In this document: one piece after another, positions 54,339 to 64,000 of the stretch
Numbering within the stretch: the first letter of the stretch is position 1
Layout of the letters: every line of letters starts with the position of its first letter
Assembly (NCBI GenBank): GCA_024305405.1
Contig: JAKNDB010000079.1
Coordinates: forward strand, 1,990,501-2,054,500
From: Dirofilaria immitis
Taxonomy: Eukaryota; Nematoda; Chromadorea; Rhabditida; Onchocercidae
DNA length: 64,000 nucleotides
Direction: 5' to 3'
Translations under genes and position numbers: made by a program
The notes under the pieces: generated by a model
Seen by the model: only the letters and a program-made list of their open reading frames with translations
What the model was told of the DNA's origin: nothing
Databases searched by the model: none

Positions 54339-56101
54339 TCAAACATTGAGTTTTTGAAATGGCTTTTTCTTGCAAATGAAAAAACATCCAAAAACAATGA
54401 TGAGCATCCATACCTATAATTAAAGATTTTAAATTCTATTTTAAACTGAACTGAATGTGATATATTTAATATCTTATTATTTCATCTCTCTAATTATTTC
54501 TTGATTAAACAATCAATCAATCAATTAATCAATTAATCAATTGATTGATTGACTGAGCACTATCATTCAGAAATTTTGATAAAATTTTAAAAATTAAAAG
54601 AAAGAAACATTGAAATGAGTAAGTAACCTGTACTGAACTAAGTAAAAGCAAAAATATACAAATGAAGGATAAGATCATAATAAGAGTTTCGGATATATAG
54701 GTATGTTCATAGGTTGATTTACTCGTCATACTGAATGCCAAATCACCAATAATACTATCTTCTACATTAATAATCCTGAAATTTAAATAACACATTATTT
54801 GCAATTAAATAAATCTGTGAAATGTATCAGTGAAATTTTTCGATCTTACAGTAAGATTTTCTAAATTATATACATAATTGTGATTTTGTTCAAAAACTGC
54901 TCATAACAATATGAGCGATAGATATTTCGTTGATTCTCATTACATCAAACTCAAAATTGATCAACTGATGAACATAAGCAAATCTTATCTACGTCAAGAT
55001 AGGTAATAATAGTATAGTAGAAGGCAAATTTTGATTTAAAACAATCACGGTTTTTGAAATGGCATTCTGAATCACTTTTGAAAGCTATTGCATATCTGAT
55101 CTACTATTTCTTTTCTACAAAGATCAGAGAATCATGATAATTTGAATAAAGTTAACTCAAAATATTGCCAGCTATTTAAGTTTTATTTATAAATGAGAAA
55201 TGCATTTTGAGAAAATTTCATCTGAATGATGAAAACTATCTGTAAATCAATTTTAGTGCTACAATATAATTGAAAGAATTTCAACGATGCTTTTGGAAGA
55301 TATAAAAATAGCGAGCCTGAAATCCAAGCTTGTTCCAGCCAATAGAGCAAATAAACAAAATAAACAGATAAGTGAAAGAATACATACTGTTGCAGCCTGA
55401 AATTTTATGAATATTAAGAATTTCAAAAGATAACATCTTCTAATAGATTCATCACAAAATTATTCTTATCAACTAATCATAATATTATACAAGGCAACCA
55501 AGAAAAGATATATGAAGTGATAAGTATAATTATGACATATTAAATTTCGCTATGAAATATGAAATGAATGGATTCGATTATCATAAATTATCATTAGATG
55601 TATAAATTAATTTTTTAGAGTAAATAAAAAGGAAAGTTGAGAATTTGAAATTACCTGCATTAATAAATGTGGTACTAGTAGATATGGAGTTGATGTTTTT
55701 ACGGCCACGAAGAGTAATACCGAAGCAATAAGGGCAAGAAGTATGCCAAATAATGACATTGATAATGAAAGAAAATATTGCTCACCCGTTTGAATAAAAT
55801 GATATATTGTTGAAAAGATCTAAATTAAACAATTGAAGCATATTCAAAATTGAGTGCATTCTCGAATCAATCAATAATCAATATATGCATTTTTAAGTAA
55901 TAGATCATTCTGATATTATCAAAATCATATATATACCTCATATGAAAAATAGCATATTTCCACACATCCGATAAGCATTGTAGCAGTAGTAACATGCAAA
56001 AGACTATAGCAACATCTATTATGTCGTCTTATCATTCTTATCATCTTCGTTGATACCATCATTCCATCTCTTTGATTCGATTTCGTATTTTCTTTGTTCA
56101 T
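54339..56101 (-). CDS. small four-pass membrane protein, unidentified
   Basis: Five exons (56101-55937, 55819-55655, 55396-55317, 54775-54628, 54413-54339) join in phase into 210 residues. The ATG is 3 bases after a TTTCAG acceptor, a very likely trans-splice site. The N tail is basic (MIRMIRRHNRCC). Spans are CYSLLHVTTATMLIGCVEI, SLFGILLALIASVLLFVAV, CILSLICLFCLFALLAG and, across the last junction, LIMILSFICIFLLLLSS plus VWMLIIVFGCFFI. The short C tail is KKKPFQKLNV. The third intron appears to start with GC (TTTCAG/GCTCGC) rather than GT. Phase and exon lengths fit only this site, and no usable GT lies nearby. The topology resembles the other four-pass gene at 15179-17041, but the sequences are not obviously related. 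The family was not recognised. Confidence 0.75.
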
Positions 56102-56629
56102 TACCTGAAATTTATAAAAAATATTTCATGAAATTAAATTAATTTTTGTCGCTAAATTTCGCTTCAACTGATAATTGCATTCAAAATGGCCGCAACGAGT
56201 AAAATAGTCGCAATGGTTAGCGTTGAAGACTTTGGGCGTTAAATTAATAAAAAACATTCCGCAAAATGATTTTCTATAAAAGAAATCAAATACCTAAATA
56301 TTAATGGATATTAGAAATAGTATTAAAACTTGTATTTTTTCGATAAGCAATGCTTTTATTTTTAAAAATATTTTTCCTTTTCAAAATTAATTAATTTGTT
56401 TGGCTGAGAAAATAATTTTAGGTAAAAAAAATAAAAAAACTCGTTTTTTTATTTTTTTTTAATAAATGATGAACATACTAATTACTTTTCTTTTTTAATT
56501 TTCAACAAAAACGAAATTTTCAGGTAAACAAAAAAGTATGTAAATTAAAAGATTTTTATTCGAGAATGCAAATAAGTGCGGGAATGTGTATTAATACATC
56601 ATATATATATATATTATATATATGTATAT

Positions 56630-56630
56630 T

Positions 56631-56663
<33 letters not shown>

Positions 56664-56686
56664 GTAGATAGATAGGTAGATAGATT
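56630..56686. repeat. GATA microsatellite with preceding AT run
   Basis: Roughly fourteen GATA units with a few GGTA variants, just after an ATATAT-rich stretch at 56600-56625. Confidence 0.95.
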
Positions 56687-56986
56687 GGAATATTTGATCG
56701 ATTATTCTATAAATGTTTTAACAATCTTAGAAAATGTTTAATTGAAATATCAAAAATACTTCTAATCGTTGAATGAGAATAAGTTTTTTTGTTGATATTT
56801 AAGTTTAGATGAAAGTTTTAGGTATTAAATATCGCATAAATTCAATTATTTTAATTTTCTACACATTTCTAAAACAAATTCGTCGTTACTTTCTATTCTA
56901 TTTCTATTAGATATAGTCTTTTATCAAAAATTTCGATAGAACAATTAATAATTTCATAAATTCTTGGTCTATTTCAATGATAAATA

Positions 56987-57345
56987 TTAGATAATAACAT
57001 CGAAAAAGACGAGGAAATATCAAATAATAACACTCGGGAATAATGAGAAAATATCAGATAATAACATCGAGAATAACGAGGAAATATCAGATAATAACAT
57101 CGGGAATAACGAGGAAATATCAGATAATGCACTGAGAATGACGGGGAAATATCAGATAATAACATCGCGAATAACGAGGATATATAGATAATAACATCGA
57201 AAAAAGACGAGGAAATATCAAATAATAGCATCGAGAATAACGTCAGATAATAACACCGAAAATAAAATCGAGAATAACGAGGATATATAAATATATAGAT
57301 AATAGCATCGAGAATAACGAGGAAATATCAGATAATAAGATCGAG
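56987..57345. repeat. 33-bp minisatellite, about ten degenerate copies
   Basis: The unit is approximately CGAGAATAACGAGGAAATAT followed by CAGATAATAACAT. Copies vary in length and substitutions (GAAAAAGACG, GGGAATAACG, partial units), so the array is older than the one at 58.8 kb. Confidence 0.9.
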
Positions 57346-58671
57346 AAGGTAAAGTGGAAGAATGGAGAAGATGATGAAAATTGAAGAATTTGATGAGGTA
57401 TATACCAGAAGGAGAGCGATGAAAAACGGTGAAATGACAAATTTTCGACATCCACTCGATAGGAAAAAAAATGAAATTCTATTGACCTTTACGACAATGG
57501 AGATCGATCAGAACAACGACATGAACCATATCCAAGACCATTATATTAATTATCATTAAGCTTTTTAAAAGCATTAATTTCAAAAATAGCCACTCTCAGA
57601 ATGAGATAGAGAAATTTTGTACCGCATTGCATGCAGCATGAATGAGAAATTTTGTGCTGCATGCATGTTAGCTCATTTTTGCTGCAACGAATATTAGGCA
57701 TAAATGAATTATTTTTAATAAAGCTCTTTATTTTTTTTTAATTCTAGAACTTTTCTAAAATTAGAAATCTCAATAATCAACAATCTTTTAAAGGGTTTTA
57801 TTTACAGAAATATGATTGATCTAAATATGCAAAATTATTTAGCATGAATAATTCAAATTATTCAAATTTACAATAATCCAAACTATTTTATTTTACTCGT
57901 TCAATGATTTTTGATTGATACTCGTAATATAATAACATGTATATATTTCTTTGATAATATATAAGATTTTCATAAATGTTATTATAAACCGTTGATTCTC
58001 GAGAAAAAAAATTCTGAAAACTTGATAGCAATAAAAATATGTTAATATTAAAATTCTATGATTTGTAAAATAATAATAGTAAATTTCTACTACAACTAAT
58101 ATTAATAGTAATTACAGAAACTTGTTGTCAAATATTAAAATGAATTTTGCTGATTGAAAATGTAATTGTTTACCTTTTTAACAATAATATACAATTAGCC
58201 CAAAAATGATAGTATTAACGGATCTTTACAAATTCTATCTTAAATATTAAAAGTTTTAATTTAAGAAATTTGATTAGTGTAAAAATGAAGAAGTACTTTC
58301 ATTTTGAAAATATAATCCAAAAATTTAAACAACAAATTATAATCTATAATAGAAAAGATCTGATCTAATGAATGCTACAAATTTCATCATCATTTCTAAT
58401 ATAACATTACAAGATTTCTCAATAAAAATTCTATACATCCTAGACTTTTTATTCACTTGGACAAATGACTATTTACCTGAATAGAAGACAATCTATTATC
58501 TTAGTCATTAAGTAAATAATATTTGTTATGCTAAACTCACTGATTATCTAATTTGTCATATCAACTAGTCTATTGATTACTTTACTTTCCTTACAACGAT
58601 TTTAATAATATCATTAGCTCAAATGTATTTATTGTTTCCTTTATAGGATCATAACAAAAATGCAGAAAAAA

Positions 58672-59056
58672 TATCAAATGAGAATGGATGAAAATGTGAT
58701 ACCAAATGAGGATCGGTGAAGGTATGATAAGATAACAAATGTGAATTGGATGAAAGTATGATAAAATATCAAAGTTAATTTGATAAAAGTATGATAAGAT
58801 ACCAAAGTTAATTGGATGAAAGTATTATAAGATATCAAAATGCATCGAAGAAAGTCTGATAAGATATTAAATATGCATCGAAGAAAGTATGATAAAATAT
58901 CAAATATGCATGGAAGAAAGTATGATAAAATATCAAATATGCATGGAAGAAAGTATGATAAAATATCAAATATGCATGGAAGAAAGTATGATAAAATATC
59001 AAATATGCATGGAAGAAAGTATGATAAGATATCAAATGTGAATCGATGAAAATGTG
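58672..59056. repeat. 33-bp minisatellite
   Basis: The central units ATGCATGGAAGAAAGTATGA plus TAAAATATCAAAT are almost identical over at least five copies. Flanking copies (58672-58835 and after 59030) are diverged. The unit is a multiple of three, so it creates spurious frames on both strands (an 11-residue repeat reading MHGRKYDKISN on plus). Confidence 0.95.
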
Positions 59057-59479
59057 ATAAAAATTTAAATCCGAAGTTTTCGTTGCGAAATAATTAATGC
59101 CTTTTAGTAATGCAATGTCATTGCAAAATGACCTTATTTCGAAATTTTTTATTATTTGCAAAAACCAAATAATGTGATACGAAAGGACGAATTATCGATC
59201 GATCATTGATTCTTAAAAAAAAGAAAAAAAAAGGATCAAACAAAAACATCAACAATAAATAATAATCATTTCTTTAATATAAACAAATGAAATATAAATA
59301 AACAATATTAAATATTTATTTACATTATGAATATGTCAACAAAAGAATAATTAAAAATAATATAAGTTAAAGTTAAATAATAAATAAGAAGGAAAAAAAC
59401 AAAGAATGTAAGAAGTACAAGAAGAATAGTAAATAAATTGGAAGAATTGAATTATAAATTAAATAATAACTAATAACTA

Positions 59480-59481
<2 letters not shown>

Positions 59482-59525
<44 letters not shown>
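59482..59525. repeat. AAT trinucleotide microsatellite
   Basis: About fourteen uninterrupted AAT units. Confidence 0.95.
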
Positions 59526-59528
<3 letters not shown>

Positions 59529-60491
59529 TAATTGTTATAATTGTTTATTAAGATTTTCCATGATAGTAAAAATGTTTATTGTTTACAAAGATCTTTTAAA
59601 AGTGGAAACACGTTTTATTTTAATGAACTAATCAATTTAAACAAGAATATCATTTCATTCTTAATTTTGCTAAAAATTCTTTTCTCTTCTTTCTTCATTA
59701 TAAAATATACAATCAAATGAATGAATACCCAATTATAGCAAATATTCTTTGAACTTTTTATTATTTAAATTTCAAAAATTACAAACATTAAAATGATTGG
59801 AAGTTGATCGATCATATATAAAATGTCAATAAATATCATATGACTTTCTAAATATTTGATATATTTTAGGGTATGTTACGAAATATTGCCATATAACAAT
59901 GATCAATAATAATCTAATAAAAATAAGTTCGAAACAGACAAATGATAGAGAAATTTATCATAATTATAATAATGTAATATCATTGGTTTGTCATCGGTTT
60001 GTGAGACGAAAATCTCGACACGCTTCATTAATTAATTTTACAAATTTTTATTATCTTATATCAAACATAAAAGTGGATTCATTTGAGCATATACAATTGA
60101 ATTAAGATAATAACAAATCTTTATTGATATAATTATAATGATTATCAAACATTTATCGATAAGCTCATTTTTGCAATAACAATGAATATTTAAAAATAAT
60201 CTTATAATGTATGATTAATAATACTGTGAGATATAGATCACTTTATTTTTATTTACACAGGTATATTATAATTTCTATTATTATATTATACATATAATTG
60301 TTAAAGAGGAGAAGATACGATAAAAAGAATTCATTTAAATTATTATCATCTTTGTATTAGGTTGCAAATATGACAAAACAGGATATAATATGAAAATGGA
60401 AGAAAAAGATAAATAATGCATTAAATGGTTGCATAAATACAACATGATATAATTTATATTTAGGAAAACATCAGCTCTAATTTAGCTCTAA

Positions 60492-60492
60492 A

Positions 60493-60538
<46 letters not shown>
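60492..60538. repeat. AAT trinucleotide microsatellite
   Basis: About fifteen AAT units ending in AATGATAGTAAT. Confidence 0.95.
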
Positions 60539-60540
<2 letters not shown>

Positions 60541-62090
60541 TAGTAATAGGAAATAGTAATTATGACAGTTAGAACATTATGAATGATATTTGATTTGAAA
60601 TGTAGTTCATAACAATTTTAGAAATTTGTACAATTATTATTTCCTCTTAACTTTTCACACTTCACTGAAACATATTGAGCTCATTTGAAAAATCTTTTAA
60701 ACGATTTAAAAGAATTGCAAGAAATGACAAGAAGAAAAGGAAGACGAGGAAGAAGAAGAGGGAACAAGTTTTTATCGCAAATTATTTCCAATAAAATTTA
60801 TCCAAAAGTTGTATGATGATTTTTCGTATATGAAAACGAAGGATAATTTTAGATTAAATCAAATTTCCATGAATTTACCTATCCCTAAATGATGCAACAA
60901 AGGTAATTTCAATTATTCCTTATTTCTTACCTGTGAATAATCCTCCTTAGTTAATAATCATTAGTCCTACCTGTTCTGTCATGTCGTCATGTCGTCAACA
61001 AACTACAATGGGATATTTATCGATTCGTAATTTTATATCTACAATTAACTATTTTTTTAACATCTTTATGAATCAATGGCATGCACCTGTTTCAATGCAA
61101 AATTACCAGCTATAGATGATTAAAAATGGCCATATTTTGTTATATATTTTTTTGATAGAATTTAATTTCATATTAAAATTAAATAGAATTATTTCTGTAT
61201 CAATGAAAGCATACTTCAGAATCCAATGAATCCATGGAAAAGAAGATATCATAGAATATATTATAACATTCAAAAGCCTTCCATTAAACGATTACATCCA
61301 TCGTCTACCATAATCATTCATGACTGATATAAAATTCATTCATAAAATTGATTAAAAAAAAACCATGAACACATTATAGACATATACCGAAGAATTAAAA
61401 ATGTCAAAAAAAAATTGGGTCATTTTTCTATTTTATAGAATAGTATAGAAAAGAATGAAAATTTAGCAAAGATCCTATTTGCTTTATATTACCAATTTAC
61501 TTTACCCTTGACCTTTATCATTTACTTTTCAGCAGAAATTTTAGCATAAAACTTTTTTTTTTTTATTTCGTAACACATAACGAACGATAATACATTCGCA
61601 AAGATGAATTTTCAACGATTTTTCCTCTCGTACTTCCTTTCTCTCTCCTCTCTCTCTCTTTCTCCTCTTTCTTCTTTCTCTTTTTAGGTATGTTACCTGC
61701 AAGGTAAAGATATGCAATGAAGATTTATTCCTTTAAAAATTCAATTGATCATTGGTAATGTAAATAAAAGGATGATACATTCATTACATTTATCTAAAAT
61801 TTAACTAAAAATTTTTTCAATAACTAAATCAATCGGAATTTTTCAATTTCTTAAATATATGCCAGAATAACTAAACTAATATTAATTAATTGAAGTCGAT
61901 AATTAATCCATATCGATCAATTGATAAATATACAATTCAAATGATTATCATAATATAATCATAATTATGCAAAGAAAATAGATTTTTCAAATTTATTTTA
62001 AATACTTTTAAATATTGCAATGAGTAATGAAGAAATATAAATCCAGGCAAAAAAAAGATAAAAATTCCAAATTTTGTTAAATAATGTTAT

Positions 62091-62176
62091 GCGGATCATA
62101 CGGATCATGTAGATCATACGGATCATGCAGATCATGCGGACTTTGCGGATCATGTGAATCATATGGATCATGCGAA
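62091..62176. repeat. 9-bp tandem repeat (CGGATCATG type), about 9-10 copies
   Basis: Units are CGGATCATA, CGGATCATG, TAGATCATA, CAGATCATG, CGGACTTTG, TGAATCATA and TGGATCATG in series. It is markedly more GC-rich than its surroundings. Confidence 0.9.
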
Positions 62177-63157
62177 TTTATGTATATTTTGAATGGTAAA
62201 CTTTCAAGAAAGAGATTATTTAAAAAATTGAAGGAAGAATGTTGAAATAAAAATTTTGAAAATATTAATGAAATTGTTTGATGAGAAAATTGAAAAGGAG
62301 GAATAGTGATAGCAGTAGTAGTAGTATTGGCATGTCGTGAAATGACCTTGCGTATTTATGTTTCTGTTTGTAAAAGTCGAGATTTATATCAACTGATATG
62401 TGTCTGTATATATATATATATAATTAGTTAACAAAATGATAGTGATATTATCTGTTATCTATCTGTTGCTAATCAATCTATTCATTTGATGAATTGTGAA
62501 GAAAAATGAGATACAATGAACTGATATTGATAATGACTTAAATTTTGAGAGAATGCATTCATGATTTCTAGTAATATCACTTCTATTTTCTTTTTCTTTG
62601 ATCTAACTTAGAAATATCACAAAAATATTTTGAAATGAACTTTTAAATTAAAAGGAATTGCTAGAAATTAGATGATGAATGATATGAATTATTTTTTCTA
62701 TTAAACTAAGAAATTTCATTTCTACTTCAATTGTTAAAGGAAGGAAAAAAAGATTATCATTAACTTATCATTTTCATGATAAGACAGAGGTGAAATTTTT
62801 CTTTAACATTAATAATTTCAAGAAAAATTAATTATAATATTTGCTAGCAATAGACGGAAATGAAAATGACTATATTCGACAAAGGTCATCATCGATGGGT
62901 GATGTGATCTTTTGAAAATTGAAAAAGCAAAATCATAGCACATTCGATTTTGTTGCATTTTTTTTCTAAAAGAAGCCAAATATGTTTTGTAATATGTTTT
63001 CAAAAAAGAAAAAAAAGAGGAAAAATTGCTTAATCATCGAAAATTAAATATCTTTTTTTTTCCTTTTTGGTAGCAAAATTTATTTCATTTTCAAATGTTT
63101 GCCATTTTTTCTAAACTTTTAAATCAATTCCTTTATTTTGCCTTTTATAAAGAAATT

Positions 63158-63181
63158 CATATATATATATATATATATATA
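63158..63181. repeat. AT dinucleotide microsatellite
   Basis: About eleven AT units. Confidence 0.9.
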
Positions 63182-63352
63182 GGAATATGAAAAGTTTAAT
63201 TTTTATTATTTAATTTTATTTGTATAAAACAAAAAATTAATTAATTAAAAGGCTAATATAAATTTTATTATTTATAATTTTGATCTTAAAATAAAATTTA
63301 TTCATATGTGATTGTTAATTTGATAATTTTTAAAACTTCTAAAAAAAAAACA

Positions 63353-63436
63353 ATGGTAAATTATTACAAATTTATCATATCAATATTCCATTTATCGATT
63401 ATCGTTTGTTGCAGTCAAACGTTAAATTTACAACAG
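63353..63436 (+). CDS. first exon of a secreted or membrane protein (gene continues past the window)
   Basis: The ATG at 63353 is followed by 28 codons that form a textbook signal peptide: MVNYYKF, a hydrophobic core (IISIFHLSIIVCC), then SQTLNLQQ. It ends exactly at a CAG/GTAATA donor in phase 0. Cleavage is likely near CCSQ. No further exon was recognised in the remaining 560 bp, so the rest of the gene probably lies to the right of the window. The product is unknown. An AT-rich chance frame is possible, but signal peptide plus donor favour a gene. Confidence 0.5.
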
Positions 63437-64000
63437 GTAATAATTAAATTGTTTTTAAAAATTAAATATATAGGAAATTTAAAATTTATTACTTATTAAA
63501 AATATTCCTTACATTTTTCTTTCGCTAATACAAATTGAATAGAATTTAAAATGAATCTCGAGGAAACTTTTTTCATATATTTTAATAATTCTTATTTTCA
63601 TAAAATTTTAATCAACATTTATATAATGAATATTAATTTTATGACGATTTAATTGTAACAATACCAAACGGGTCATTTATCATTAAATGATAAAATTTTA
63701 TTTTATTTCTCGAACTTCTTATCTTATCAATACTAGCCTTAATTCATTAGTAAATCAAAATTATATTGATAAAAGAATATTGGTTAAAATAAGGAAAAGA
63801 AGGTGGAAAAGTTAAAATTTTATTATATTTAAATTTAATAATTCTCTTCAAAAGAATATGCTTATTATACTGCATATTGAACTATATCGATAAAATTACA
63901 TAAAGTAAAATTTAATAAATTTAAACTTAATTTAAACAAACTATAAGATGATTAATTGAAGAATAATTAATGCATAATATTTATTATAAAACTTTTAAGT
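63437..64000. other. AT-rich sequence, probably intron of the preceding gene
   Basis: No exon-like segment is seen in the last 560 bases. Confidence 0.35.

Larger units (their letters stand above)
56102..63352. other. gene-poor region rich in simple and tandem repeats
   Basis: No gene is supported over about 7 kb. Longer frames coincide with the 33-bp arrays at 56987-57345 and 58840-59056 and are repeat artefacts. Besides the arrays listed separately, a pyrimidine-rich tract of CTCTCT type lies at 61620-61687. Confidence 0.5.

Noticed and set aside
56974..57451. Overlapping minus-strand frames with FPRYSRCYYLI repeats
   Set aside because: These are a translation of the older 33-bp array; no splice or start context.
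58835..59161. 108-codon frame on the minus strand and 69-codon frame on plus over the same interval
   Set aside because: Both are translations of the 33-bp minisatellite; repeat period is a multiple of three.

Overview
The window looks like nuclear DNA from a parasitic (probably filarial-type) nematode. It is very AT-rich. Its genes are split into many small exons with GT-AG introns of about 40 bp to several hundred bp. Several start codons sit a few bases behind a TTTCAG/TTTTAG acceptor with no convincing upstream coding exon, as expected for spliced-leader trans-splicing. It carries a patched-related (PTR) gene of the type expanded in nematodes. No operon-tight spacing, CRISPR array, bacterial gene or convincing tRNA was seen. 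Species cannot be named from sequence alone.

Layout. 1-980: 3' exons of an unidentified plus-strand gene. 4.1-5.4 kb (+): HORMA protein of the REV7/MAD2L2 type. 10.3-11.9 kb (-): protein with a PNRC-type DCP1-binding motif. 15.2-17.0 kb (+): four-pass membrane protein. 18.7-19.7 kb (-): unrecognised small protein. 24.6-27.8 kb (+): C-terminal Src kinase (CSK). 29.5-35.1 kb (+): catalytically dead myotubularin-related protein (MTMR10/12-like). 37.1-42.4 kb (+): HBS1-like ribosome-rescue GTPase. 43.1-51.0 kb (-): patched-related sterol-sensing-domain protein in 21 exons. 54.3-56.1 kb (-): a second small four-pass membrane protein. 56-63 kb: gene-poor, rich in minisatellites and microsatellites. 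63.35 kb (+): signal-peptide first exon of a gene running off the window.

The genes are mostly housekeeping and show no pathway-level clustering, although the PNRC-like protein and HBS1 both belong to mRNA surveillance and decay. CSK, MTMR and HBS1 are head-to-tail with 1.7-2 kb gaps, and HBS1 and PTR converge with about 0.76 kb between them.

The main points needing a second look are these. (1) At least five single-base homopolymer indels break otherwise intact conserved reading frames in CSK, MTMR, HBS1 and PTR (twice). Both gains and losses occur, which points to consensus error rather than gene death. (2) No SH3 domain could be found for CSK, and its activation loop carries an extra tyrosine-containing insert. 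(3) A PNRC/decapping motif occurs in a nematode gene. (4) A T-rich nad5-like stretch, possibly a nuclear mitochondrial insertion, lies inside an MTMR intron. (5) A piece of a PTR exon is duplicated into the next intron. (6) A direct repeat brackets REV7 exon 1. Exon boundaries were derived by hand from splice signals, reading phase and remembered family consensus.
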